DNA from: JAGRKR01 sp041397725
Lineage (GTDB): Bacteria > Pseudomonadota > Alphaproteobacteria > Rhizobiales > Hyphomicrobiaceae
Direction: 5' to 3'
DNA: 64,000 nt
NCBI GenBank assembly: GCA_041397725.1
Contig: JAWKVZ010000003.1
Span: 397,991-461,990, forward strand
Position numbers and translations under genes: made by a program. The first letter of the stretch is position 1, and each line of letters starts with the position of its first letter. The notes below the pieces were generated by a model that was given only the letters and a program-made list of their open reading frames with translations, did no database searches and was not told the DNA's origin. Shown here piece after piece: positions 26,335 to 35,805 of this stretch.

Positions 26335-27192
26335 TCAATAGCGCCACCCGCGGACAAAGCGGTCGATGCCATCGACGAGCTGCGCTTCCTGGCCAAGGAA
26401 GCCGTGAGCCGAGCGGCCCTTGCACGCGGCGAGACCCGCATCCCGGCGTCCGACCGGTCCGCCCGTTACGGTGACGAGCTGGGCACGCTTCGCCGGAATT
26501 CGGTCGAGCATGCGACGGGCGAGGCGGGGTGGCGAGCGAATGCAGCTGTCGTCGGCGTGGACGACGACGAGCATGGGCACCCGGATCGCCTCGAGCCGCG
26601 TGCTGAAGACCGTCTGTGCCACCCATGGTTTGCGTCCGCCCGAGCGGCCGGAGGTGACAGGAGAGGTGATCACGAGCCCGTCCGGCGCCGCCGGTCCGGT
26701 CAAGCGGCTTGCCGCGTTTACTGCCGAAATGGCCCCGCGGCTGGTGCCGACAAGCCAGACCGAGGCCTTCGTCCGCGCGCGCACGGCCGCGATGATCTTG
26801 CCGATGTCCTCAGCGTGTCGCGCCGAGGTGCGAAAGCCGCCGAGCCCGTCCTCGCCGTGGTGATCGGAGGGCGCGTCGACGAGCACTGTGACGAAGCCCG
26901 CCTGCTGAAACAGGTGGCGCGATCGCACGAGCGCGTTGCCCTTGAGCTTGCGCGGGCAGCCGGTGGCGTCGAGTGCGAGATGCCCTGGCCCGCCGGCGAG
27001 CAGGACCAAGGTCACGCGGCCCTTCTGCGGTGCCGCAGCCAGCGGCCAGCCGATGCTGTAGGCCGTGGTGGAGCGGTCATGCGTCGCGATGGTTGCGGGC
27101 TCCCCGCAGGCGCCTTGCGCTGCCGCCGGACCGGCTGCCAGCCCGAGCCCTACGGCAAGTGTCAACCGCCACGGCCAACCACTCGTTTGCAT
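26335..27192 (-). CDS. Secreted alpha/beta-hydrolase
   Basis: A 285-residue hydrolase with a signal peptide (LTLAVGLGLAAGPAAAQG). The nucleophile motif WLVGTSRGAISAV (G-T-S-R-G), a following Asp in VVHADDSC and His in SAHGF near the C-terminus give a plausible Ser-Asp-His triad. Upstream strands VTLVLLAGGPGHLAL and VTVLVDAPSDHHGEDG are typical of the fold. ATG 27192 has an ideal GGGAGG site six bases before it; a longer start at 27222 is rejected. The gene is intact in a segment between two direct repeats. The substrate is unknown. Confidence 0.82.
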   Translation of the reverse strand: MQTSGWPWRLTLAVGLGLAAGPAAAQGACGEPATIATHDRSTTAYSIGWPLAAAPQKGRVTLVLLAGGPGHLALDATGCPRKLKGNALVRSRHLFQQAGFVTVLVDAPSDHHGEDGLGGFRTSARHAEDIGKIIAAVRARTKASVWLVGTSRGAISAVNAASRLTGPAAPDGLVITSPVTSGRSGGRKPWVAQTVFSTRLEAIRVPMLVVVHADDSCIRSPPRLARRMLDRIPAKRAQLVTVTGGPVGRRDAGLAACKGRSAHGFLGQEAQLVDGIDRFVRGWRY

Positions 27193-27551
27193 CCTGTACC
27201 TCCCAGTGAACTCAAGTCTCAATCGTGCGGCCGAGCCCCATCGACGTCACATACGTGCGGCCAAGCCTAACGGCCGGAGACGCAGGTTGCCAGGGGTCAC
27301 ACGAGCAGCGGAAAAGCAGTGAAGCGCTCGGCCGAAACGATGCCGGACCGTCGCGGGGTTTGCCGCTCGAGTCGCTGCGTCGTCGCAGCGGGCTCCGTCT
27401 CGCCGTTGGTCTGCAATCACTCCCAATATGATATGTGACATTGAGCAGCCGCGTCATCTGAGCCATGATTTCGCCTGCGAGGCGGCACGCGCGCCGCGAG
27501 CCTCGGCCGGACTGCGGGCAGGCACGGAAGGATCGCCAAGGGCTGGGCGTC
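27193..27551. other. Intergenic region, divergent promoters
   Basis: This gap between the divergent hydrolase and kinase genes holds only a short imperfect direct repeat (CGTGCGGCCGAGCC near 27225 and CGTGCGGCCAAGCC near 27254). I see no gene, RNA or clear promoter. Confidence 0.5.
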
Positions 27552-29541
27552 ATGGATCATCGCGAGCATCTGCCGATTGGTGCCGAGCTCGTCGGCGACT
27601 ACCTGATCGAGGGAATTCTCGGCTCGGGCGGCTTTGGTGTGACCTACGCCGCGCGAGACGTCAGGCTCGGCACGCGAGTCGCCATCAAGGAGTATTTCCC
27701 GAGCGATTTCGGCACGCGTGACGGCACACTGAGCATCCATCCCAAGTCGGGCCGTCACGCCGAGCTCTTCGAATGGGGAAGAACCGGGTTTCTCGATGAG
27801 GCGCGTACGCTGGCACGCTTCGACCATCCGGCGATCGTCCGCGTCATTCGCGTTTTCGAGGCCCTCAATACCGCCTACATGGTTCTGAAATTCGAGGAGG
27901 GCCAGAGCCTGAAGTCGTGGCTCGACGGTCTGGCACGGCGCCCGACGCAGGATGAGCTCGATCGCATCGTCGGGCCACTGCTCGATGCCCTTGAGGTTCT
28001 GCATGCGAGCGATTTCCTGCATCGCGACATTGCGCCCGACAACATCATCGTGCGGCCGGACGGTTCTCCCGTTCTGCTCGACTTCGGCTCCGCACGCCAG
28101 GCCATTGCCCAGGAAACAAAGACCCTCACCGGGATCGTCAAGCCGGGCTACTCGCCGCCCGAGCAGTACTCGGCCCGCTCGACACGGCAGGGGCCGTGGA
28201 CCGACATCTACGCACTGGGCGCGACACTGTACAAAGCCGTCACCGGCGCTACGCCGGTCGATGGACCGGATCGCGTTCTGGAGGATACGCTCGAGCCGGT
28301 TGCGGCCAACGCGGGTGGCGGCTATCGCACGTCCTTTCTCGACGCCATCGATTTGATGCTTCGCGTGCGGCCCGAGGCTCGCCCACAGAGTATAGCCGCG
28401 CTGAGAGCGGCGCTCTCGGAAGTGTCGGCGGGATCGAGCGGAACCGTGACGGTGCGCTCCGTGCCGTCCGCCCTGCCCAGCCCTGCGGTCTCGGCTCCGA
28501 GCGAGGTGATCGCAGCAGCGCGGCAGAGCGAGACGCGCGAGCTTCGTCCGCGCAAACCCTATGCCTTGCTCGCTCTCATGGGCGCAGCTCTGATCGGTCT
28601 CGGCGTCTATCTTGCGCGTGATGGGCTTTCGCCAGGCCCGACCTCGCGCAGTGGTGAGCCCAAGCGGATGGCTCAGGTTCCGCAGCCGCCAAACGATCCG
28701 CCGAAAGAACGGGCGAAACCACTGGAGCCTCGGGACGAGCACCCGGCCGAGCTGCCGCCAGTCGCACCTCGCGCACTTCCGCCGTCACAGCCGCAGATGC
28801 CGCCCGCCCCTGTACCGAAAGAGGACCGCAGGGCCGATCCGGCTCCATCTCCCATTCAGAACTCCGGCTCCCGCTCCGACACAGGCGCGCGGCTGGCTCT
28901 GGCGTGCGCATCCAGGATGTGACGAAGGAGATCGCCGAGCCTGGGGCTCGCGGACACCAACGGGACGCTCGTCGCGGCGGTGACGGAGGGCGGGCCGTCG
29001 ATCCAGGTTCTGCGCCGCGGCGACGTGATCCTCGAGCTGGATGGTACGCACCCCGATCACGAATGCCAGGGACCTCGCACGGCGCATCGCCGCAATGACG
29101 CCTCGCAGCGAGGCCCGCCTGCTCGTCTTGCGTGACGGTCGGCGACAGCGGCTGGGCGTTTCGCTCAGGACGATGCCGGCGCCTCCGGTGAAGTCCGACA
29201 AGGAGCGCTACGACGACGCTTTGCGCGTCGCATCTCGGCCCAACCGTTGCCTGGGCTCGAGATCGCCGCCCTGACGGATGAGCTGCGCCGGCGGCATAAA
29301 CTCCAGCCCGAGGTCAGGGCGTCGTCGTCACGAGCGTGTCACCACAGGGGCAAGGTCCGGAAAAGCGGCTCGTCGTCGGCCATGTCGTCGTCGAGATCAA
29401 TGGGGAGAGTGTTCGCACAATCGAGGACGTGCGCCATCCGGGTTGCCACCGCTTTGGCGGCGGGCGCACGGCCAATGTTGCTGCGCGTTGCTGCGTCAGG
29501 ACGTGCCGAGAGGTTCGTCGCCCTGAGACTGGAGGCCCGCT
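27552..29541 (+). pseudogene. Ser/Thr protein kinase with TM helix and tandem PDZ domains, frameshifted after the TM region
   Basis: An intact frame 27552-28922 (456 residues) encodes a eukaryotic-like Ser/Thr kinase: G-loop GSGGFG 24-29, Lys46 in VAIKEY, Glu83, HRDIAPDN 157-164, DFG 177-179 and a PPE motif at 202-204. One membrane helix follows (YALLALMGAALIGLGVYLA, ~337-355), then a Pro-rich stalk. After 28890 the protein continues in changing frames: a first PDZ domain (VRIQDVTKEIAE, GTLVAAVTEGGPS, LRRGDVILELDG, ITNARDLARRIAAM, ARLLVLRDGRRQRLGVSL), then a second (LEIAALTDELRRRHKLQPE, VSPQGQGPEKRLVVGHVVVE, INGESVRTIEDV, VATALAAGARPMLLRV), ending at 29541. At least six single-base shifts are needed to join these. 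The PDZ pair resembles that of DegP/HtrA without the protease. Start ATG 27552 has a weak ribosome site. Confidence 0.75.
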
Positions 29542-29669
29542 GAGCGGGTGGGAGATGCGGGTGACGGCGGCCGTGAGCAGCTCCGATATGGTGCCGGAGC
29601 CGGACTCTCGCGCTCCGCAGCGCATGCACCACCTCGCAACGGCGTGGCCAATTCCTCGGTCGATCAGGA

Positions 29670-31423
29670 TTTCGGGTCCCGCAGAAGCTTCGCGGACGTC
29701 GATATCCGGCGGTGCGTCGATGCCGCTGCCGGCCGCCCTCTTCTGCAGCTCGTTAAGGGAGAAGCCCATGCGCGCGTCGTAGGTCCGGTCGGGTTGGTTC
29801 CTGAGGCGTTGCTCGGCCGCATACCACTGGCTCTTCAACGGGCCATCCTTGCAGGTGGCGAGCTCTGTCGGGTCCCGCGCGCCCCACCGTCGTTCCACGC
29901 AGTGGTGTGGGTCGAACGACAGATCGAAGAGGTGTCTGTGGACGTCCGCGAAGGATAGCTCCTTTTTCGAGCCGTCGCTTCTCGTGTAGGTGATCGTGCA
30001 GGCCTTTGCCTCAGTTTCGTGAACTACCCGGAGGTCCGCGCGCAGGTCGCTGCCCGAGTAGGTCAGGGACCGGCTGTCGGCCTGATCGACGGTGCGAGGA
30101 AGCGGGCAACCTCGTCACGCAGCTCCTTGAAGGCCGTCTTCAGGCGTGCATCGCGCGATGGCGTCGAGTAGATCTCCCAGTCGCCCTCGGTTCCGTAGAT
30201 GTTGTTGGGGAGCCGTTCCGGCTGCGGCCGCAAATGGATCTTGGCCTGAATGGCGAGATCGACGGCATCGACACGGTACTTGAGGTCGCTGCACAGCGTC
30301 CGCATCATGGTCCACGTTTCGTCGAGCGGGTCGTACTTGAAGCCGGCTTTGGCGAGGCGCTTCCTGACTGAACTCGTGGAAGCCGAGGGCTTGCCCGGAG
30401 ATCATGAACCGCGCCGACCGCCACGCTTTCCTCGGGTTCTTCTCCGTGCCGTAGAACTGCTCGTCCGACCAGTCAGGAATGTCCTTGTCGGCCGCAAGTG
30501 CGACGCGTCCGCCCTTCAAGGTCCCGTCGGTCCCTTTGACGGCGCCGACGGGTTTCAACGGGCGCCACCGCTTGAAGCCCGCGCCCATGGCCGGAGACGC
30601 CCGCGTGAACGCCTTGCCATAGACGCTTCGCGTCAGCGAGTTGTCGGGATGACTGTCGATGAAGTGGATGCGTCCCTCGGGCGTGATCTTGTAGACGACG
30701 GCGAGATGACCGTTGGGATCATAGATGATCGTGCCCGGCCTGATGCTGGCCGGCGTGATCCCGATCGGATAATGATCGGGCAGCAGGCGGCCTTCGGGAT
30801 GCGGGGTAGCGATAGTGAGCCGACGAGATGGCATCGGCGATCTCGCGCAATACCCGTCTCGCGTCGGCCGCTCCGCCGACGATGTCGCGTCGCGACACGA
30901 CCCTGTTGCCGCGCGCCGTATAGCGGATGTCCCGCGAGGGGCCCAGCGGGCTGACCGCCACAGGAGTATGAGAAGGGCAGGCCGTTCTTCCAGGCGTAAT
31001 AGGCGCGGAGAACATAGGGCCAGGTCAGCGCAGTCGGCAGAGAATACGGAGCCCGGTGGATTGCTGACCGCATAGAGCGGATTCGAAACCGGGCTCGACA
31101 GGCGCGTGGACGGTGCGGCACCCGCTTTCCTTGGCCCGTCCGAATGAACTCCTCGTAGCCCGCTTCGTCACGGGCCGTCCATTCAGTGCGTAGGATCGAC
31201 ACGCTGCGTGCTTGCTGTCCAGCTTCGAGCGAGGTCCACTGTCCTTCGCCGCCGAGGCAGGTACCTGGCGCTTGCGCGTTCGATCCGGCTGCCGCTTCGT
31301 CTTCCTCGGGGCCCGTTTGGGCGTTGCCTTCGGCTGCTCGAACATCGACCAGGGCCAGCCATCCTGAGCGGCAGCAGGCGTGGTCGACACCGCGAGCGCG
31401 ATCCTTGCCCCAATCAGAAGCAC
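29670..31423 (-). pseudogene. Secreted protein of unknown function with Cys/His motifs, frameshifted
   Basis: A minus-strand gene converging on the kinase gene, recoverable only by joining several frames. It likely begins at GTG 31423 with a signal peptide (VLLIGARIALAVSTTPAAA), then a basic Lys/Arg/Pro linker. A conserved-looking core follows: SADCADL plus YVLRAYYAWKNGLPFSY around 31000-30960, IRPGTIIYDPNGHLAVVYKI near 30740, IHFIDSHPDNS, WSDEQFYGTEKNPRKAWRSA, SDLKYRVDAVDLAIQAKIHL near 30290 and TYDARMGFSLNELQKR near 29770. The Cys followed by a GHLAVVY His and a later Asp resembles the papain/NlpC-like cysteine hydrolase layout; this is inference. The exact end is uncertain. Confidence 0.55.
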
Positions 31424-31917
31424 TTCATGCCACCCCGGACCCGACGCATTGTCTGCACATGATCTCATCGTCGACAAATCGAGACCAGTGAACTGTCGCG
31501 CTTCGCCAAGAAGCGGGCAGCGTCGAGCTTGTGGCATGCAGGTCAGTCCGCGAGCGGCATTGTGACCGAGCCGCGGTGCCGGAAAGGAGCTGGTCCACAT
31601 ACAGGGCATGCTCGTGAACTCCTCGTTCTCGCCAATACAACAGGTCGGCGCAGCTACATACAAGGATGACATCGGCCAGCAGAGTCACAATCGTTCATGA
31701 CGTGCTATCGGGTGCAGTACCGACGACAAGAATTAGACCGCCCGCTGGCGCAATCGACACCAGCTGACGTGTCTTGGCCGCAGCAATCATGAGGTGCGGG
31801 GACGGTCCGTCACCCAGGTTTATTCCTCAGGCAGCACCGTCCCATGCCCCCGCTTTCTAAAGCCGCTTTGCAATGACGACGGGATCAATGCCCTGCCGCC
31901 ACCACTTGCGCTCGTCC
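31424..31917. other. Region without a supported gene
   Basis: Short open frames occur on both strands, but none has a recognisable domain, ribosome site or codon pattern. Because adjoining sequence carries many indels, a broken small gene here cannot be excluded. Confidence 0.4.
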
Positions 31918-32102
31918 GTGGTTGCATGGAGGTCTCAAGAGCGATTCGGCGAGTTATCAGGATCGGTTGGGGCGTTTCCAGACAGTTTGCAGCCGGTTGC
32001 ATTGCGGTCGGACGCCTAGTGGAGGGCATCCGCGCGTTCCGTGTCGCGAGCCGATTGCACCGAAGCGGTGCCCTTCTCGCTTCCGTTCGGCGCGAACGTA
32101 CC
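31918..32102 (+). repeat. Dispersed direct repeat, copy 2
   Basis: Partner of 26001-26220, same orientation, with some short deletions relative to copy 1. It keeps GTGGTTGCAT at the left end, AGAGCGATTC, ATCGGTTGG, CCGGTTGCAT, CGCGCGTTCCGT, GAGCCGATTGCACCG and GCGGTGCCCTTCTCGCT. Together the copies bracket the hydrolase, kinase-PDZ and unknown secreted protein genes. The remainder up to 32288 holds nothing I recognise. Confidence 0.8.
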
Positions 32103-32288
32103 GATCATGATTTGCGGAGTTGACCGGCTGTGGGCAGCGCTACTGAGGATGGCCGAAAGGTGCGAGGCAGGGTTTACCGCTGGCGCGCCGGCCGCTGACA
32201 TCACTTGGGTTTCTTTGCACCGGACAGGCGGCGGAATCTGGTAAACCGCCTTGGCCGTGCGGGACGTCCGGAGGCTTCGGGAGCAGGG

Positions 32289-32318
32289 GGTCGGGAGTTC
32301 AGATCTCCCACTCCGACC
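32289..32318 (-). terminator. Hairpin downstream of phnE
   Basis: GGTCGG(G)AGT and ACTCCGACC form a nine-pair stem with one bulged G, about 125 bp after the end of phnE as transcribed. There is no T-run, so it may be a Rho-type 3' end or an RNA-stabilising hairpin and not an intrinsic terminator. It superficially resembles the 3' half of a tRNA. Confidence 0.3.
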
Positions 32319-32442
32319 ATCGTTTCACAGACTTGACCGCCGTCTTGCGGGTAGAGCGGCAGCCTAGCCCCGCCAAGCCCAGCCTCGACAAGCCTGGCCC
32401 AGCTTTGGCTCGCCGCAACCATGGCAACGCTCGGCCGTCGGG

Positions 32443-33310
32443 TCAGACCAGCAGCTTGCGCAATTGCGCACTCACCATGTCCGATCAGCATCACCGCCAA
32501 TACGATGATGATGATGGTCGACGTCTCCGAATAGTTGAAGCTGCGGATGTTCTCGTAAAGAGACTGGCCGATGCCGCCGGCGCCGACGATGCCGAGCACG
32601 GTGGCGGAGCGCACGTTGGTCTCGAAGCGGTAGAGCGTCAGGGAGCTCCACATCGGCAGCACCTGAGGAATGACGCCGAAGATGACCTCCTGCAGCCGGG
32701 TTGCTCCTGTGGCGCGGATGCCTTCGACAGGGCGTGGGTCGATGGCCTCGACGGCCTCGGAAAAGAGCTTGGCGATGATGCCGGTGTTGTGCACGAACAG
32801 GGCCAGCACGCCGGCGAGCGGGCCGAGGCCGACGGTCACCACGAACAGCAGCGCGAAGACGATCTCATTGATGGCGCAGGACGCATCATCAGCGCCGGCG
32901 CGTCAGCTGCAGTCCATTGCGGACAGATGTTGGTGAGGCGAGGATTGCGGGGAATGCCGAACACGACGGCGAGCGCGGTGCCCCAGACGGCGATCTGCAC
33001 TGTTTCGAAACATCCTGGGCGGCATAGGACTCCCAATGGCGGAAGCTCGGCTTCATGAAATCGGCCGCCAGCGTGGCCATCTTCTACGATCGGTGACAGA
33101 CCACGATCTGCGCCATCTCCGTCGGACCCCAGCTCCAGGCGAGCAGTGCGATGATCACTGGCCAGACCAGGAAGGGCCGCAGACGCTCCAGGATCGGTCG
33201 CGGGGGGCACGGTCACGGCTGCGGGCTCGAGCACGGCTTGGGCGTGGTTGGCGGGATCTCATGTCCGGGCTCCGTGACGGTCGGGCGTCGTCGTGCGCGT
33301 CGGTGCTCAT
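32443..33310 (-). pseudogene. phnE: Phosphonate ABC transporter permease PhnE, multiple frameshifts
   Basis: Inner-membrane permease for phosphonate import. Segments in different frames read as one PhnE protein: WPVIIALLAWSWGPTEMAQI, ATLAADFMKPSFRHWESYA, FETVQIAVWGTALAVVFGIP, VTVGLGPLAGVLALFVHNTG, AEAIDP-like EAVEAIDPRPVEGIRATGA, VIPQVLPMWSSLTLYRFE, NVRSATVLGIVGAGGIGQSL, and the end DMVSAQLRKLLV then TGA at 32443. At least five single-base shifts separate these pieces, one of them an extra G just before DMVSAQ. Third gene of the leftward phnCDE operon. Start near ATG 33310 is uncertain. Confidence 0.8.
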
Positions 33311-33401
33311 GGGCGACGGAGCCGCCTGTCGCACCGAGACGGCGCGGACGGCTTTCGCGCCCGGCGCCGCTGGGTGAGCGGCGTGCCGCCGACGCCGGCT
33401 T

Positions 33402-34506
33402 CTACTTCTTCGTCACGAACGCCACGAGATCGGCCACCTCTTCTTCGCGATCACGTCGGACACTCGCCCGCTTTGGCGATCTCGGCAAAGTCCTTGAAGC
33501 GCTTGGTGCGCTCGCTGGTCCTCGGCGGCCTTGGCAGCGACGGTCAGCTTGGCGATCTCAACCTCGAGCGCCTTCGCCTTCGGCGGCCTTCTCGGCATCC
33601 GAGAGCTTCTTGTCAGCCTTGACGCGCAGGATGTTCTTGTTCGCCTCCAGCTGCTGGATCGGCAGGAGCTGGTCGTCAGGAGGACGGAATGAAGGGCGCC
33701 CAGGCCAGGTCGCCCAGCACCTTCCTGGCCTTGGCGATCTCCGCCGCGGAGCCCACGCGGCCGTAGCTGATGAGGAACGTCATCAGCCTGGACTTGACGG
33801 GTCAAGAGGTCCTTGCGCCAGGCGAGCGGATCCGGGGGGATGAGCGGCGAGGTCCAGATGATGCGGATCTGCTTCGCGTCGGCTTGGTCTTCCTGATGCG
33901 CGCGATGCTCTCGCTGTTGTTCGTGGCGACGTGCACCTGCTTGGTGGCAGCCGCCAGGCCGTTGGCCTCGTGATTGGCGTTGCGCACGGTCTTGAAGCAG
34001 GCCTTGGGGTCGATGCCCTTCGCGGCGAAGATGTAGGACGTGGGCACGAGGAAGCGGACGTTGATTCGGATCGCCGATGCCGAAGTCCAGCTTCTTGTCG
34101 CACTTCAGCGTCTTCGAGCTTCTGGATGGGGCTGTCCTTGGCTGGTTGTCGAAGGTGCGACCAGTAATGGGGTTGCCGTCCTTGTCGACGCTCTGCACGA
34201 ACACCTCGGCACCGGCGCGCTTGACGGCCTCCATGGCCGACTGTTGCCGAACCAGGCGACCTGCACCTTTTGAAGCGCATGGCCTCGATGATGCCGGCGT
34301 AGTCGGAGGCGAAGAACGGCTTGATCTTGAGGCCGGTCTGCTCGCCATCTCGGCCAGGAAAGGCTCCCAGACCTGCTTCCAGGTTGGAGGTCGCCTCGGT
34401 CGAGATGATCACCTTCAGTCCTGGGCTTGCTCATGGAGCGCAATCCCCACGCCGGTCGCAAGACCGACCGCGAGCACGCGACCTTGGTCAGTGTCTTTCC
34501 AAGCAT
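33402..34506 (-). pseudogene. phnD: Phosphonate ABC transporter substrate-binding protein PhnD, multiple frameshifts
   Basis: Periplasmic phosphonate-binding protein. ATG 34506 follows a GGGGAG site. Segments spread over three frames include MLGKTLTKVA (signal start), VIISTEATSNL, LKIKPFFASDYAGIIEAMRF, VQVAWFGN, MEAVKRAGAEVFVQSVDKDG, KCDKKLDFGIGDPN, LVPTSYIFAAKGIDPKACF, IIWTSPLIPPDPLAWRKDL, and the terminal VAFVTKK before TAG at 33402. PhnD proteins have exactly this order (YAGIIEAMRF, VAWFGN, GDPNSTSGFLVPTSY, SPLIPxDPxxWRKDL). Around ten single-base shifts would be needed to restore one frame. The substrate is probably an organophosphonate. Confidence 0.82.
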
Positions 34507-34594
34507 TTGGCTACTCCCCTTGCATGCTTGCGCGTTGTCCCTCCGGCCAAGTGTCCGGAATTTGTGCGGACGTGGGTGAGAGCGCGCCGTCGGC

Positions 34595-35511
34595 TCATGC
34601 CGTGACGGTGGCGGCGCTCTGCATCGGTGAAATCCCGCGAGCAGCCGGGCGGCCGGCGCTCGAGGCAGGGCGCGGCCGGTGAGACGTTCTCCAGGCCGGG
34701 AATGAAGAGTTCCTCGCTCTCCGCGCCGTAAGAGCTCGCCGAGGAAAGCCGGTGTCAGCCGCTCGGAAGGCCGTCGTAGACGACCTGGCCGGTGCGCAAC
34801 GCATCGTGCGGGCGCAATGCCTGAGCGCGTACTCGACCTGATGCAGCGAAACGAGAATGGTGATGCCGTCGCGCTGATTGAGGTCGGCGAGAGTATCCAT
34901 GACGCGACGGGCGGGCTTGGATCGAGCGAGGCGATCGGCTCGTCGGCTATCAGCACCTCGGCACCCTGCACGAGGGCGCGGGCGATGGCGGCGCGCTGCT
35001 GCTGTCCGCCGGAGAGTGCGGAGCCGCGCTTCAAAGGCCTGCTCGGCAATGCCGACGCGCATGAGTGCGGCCATGGCGAGCACCGCTTCTCGTGCGTGCT
35101 GAATCGCCCGAGCGTGCCGCGCCAGACGGGCATCTGTCCGAAGGCGCCCGAGGCAGACGTTGGTCAGAACGGAGAGCCGCGGCACGAGATTGAACTGCTG
35201 GAACACGATGCCGACGCGGGCGCGCAGTGCCTTGGCCTGCGAGGTGAAGGCGGCCGTCGCGCTGCATCGTCTCGCCGAAGATGCGGATTTCGCCGTGGTG
35301 AGGCTCGCCGGACGTCACGCGCCGGCCTGAGGCGTCGATGGGGATCAGTCCGGCCACGGTGCGGATGGCGTCGACTTGCCGGAGCCGGATGCGCCGATCA
35401 GCGCGACCATCTCACCTTTGTCGATCTTGAGGTTGACGTCCTTGAGGATCGGTTTGCCACGCTCGAACGACGCTTGAACGCATTCACGACCTGGATGGCA
35501 TGAGCCGACAT
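34595..35511 (-). pseudogene. phnC: Phosphonate ABC transporter ATP-binding protein PhnC, multiple frameshifts
   Basis: ATPase of the phosphonate importer. It starts at ATG 35511 (MSAHAIQVVNAFKR) after a GGGAGCAGG site. The pieces show Walker A GASGSGKST near 35375, GIVFQQFNLVPRLSVLTNV near 35200, the signature ALSGGQQQRAAIARALVQGA, Walker B VLIADEPIASLDP near 34950, KPARRVMDTLADLNQRDGIT, ILVSLHQVEYALRHC, and the end SPMQSAATVTA with TGA at 34595. About eight to ten frame changes interrupt the order, so as written the gene is not translatable. First gene of phnCDE, divergent from the LysR regulator. Confidence 0.83.
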
Positions 35512-35513
35512 GA

Positions 35514-35536
35514 CCTGCTCCCATTGTTGGAGCAGG
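35514..35536 (-). promoter_or_regulatory. Perfect hairpin covering the phnC ribosome binding site
   Basis: On the minus strand CCTGCTCC, loop AACAATG and GGAGCAGG form a perfect eight-pair stem with a seven-base loop. The 3' arm is the Shine-Dalgarno sequence of phnC, ending two bases before its ATG. Folding would hide the ribosome site. A role in translational control is inferred. Confidence 0.5.
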
Positions 35537-35739
35537 GGCTATCAGCAGGCGATGACAGGCCGATTACGCATCTTCATGACACCTGTGCGACGGTGGAAAA
35601 CCGCAGCATGATCCGGGAGGGCGCTGCAGCGACGCCTGCCTGCCCCGATCGGCATCGCGCTGTCGCCCGCCAGGACTGTTCCGCCGGCTGCGTGCCAAGG
35701 GCCAGTGCCGACGCAGGCATTGAGAATCTCGATAGGAAG

Positions 35740-35762
35740 AGTCTTGATCATTACAATAGACT
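35740..35762. promoter_or_regulatory. Candidate LysR operator between phnC and its regulator
   Basis: AGTCT and AGACT form a perfect inverted repeat with a 13-base AT-rich spacer, 44 bp upstream of the LysR gene and about 230 bp from phnC. It contains a T-N11-A-like core as expected for LysR proteins. The remaining sequence 35537-35739 holds no supported gene. Confidence 0.4.
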
Positions 35763-35805
35763 ATGAGAGGTCTGAGCACGGCCGGAACTCGATTGCGAGA
35801 GTACG

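Noticed and set aside
32221..32319. tRNA-like sequence: GGCGGAATCTGGTA, then GGGAG-TTCAGAT-CTCCC and a terminal ACTCCGACCA.
   Set aside because: No matching 5' acceptor arm or anticodon stem could be placed, and position 58 of the T-loop is G and not A. The 3' part is better explained as a simple hairpin after phnE.
35542..35751. A 69-residue minus-strand open frame (MIKTLPIEILNACVG...) between phnC and the LysR gene.
   Set aside because: It lies in the divergent regulatory region, has no ribosome site or known domain, and overlaps the candidate LysR operator side of the region.
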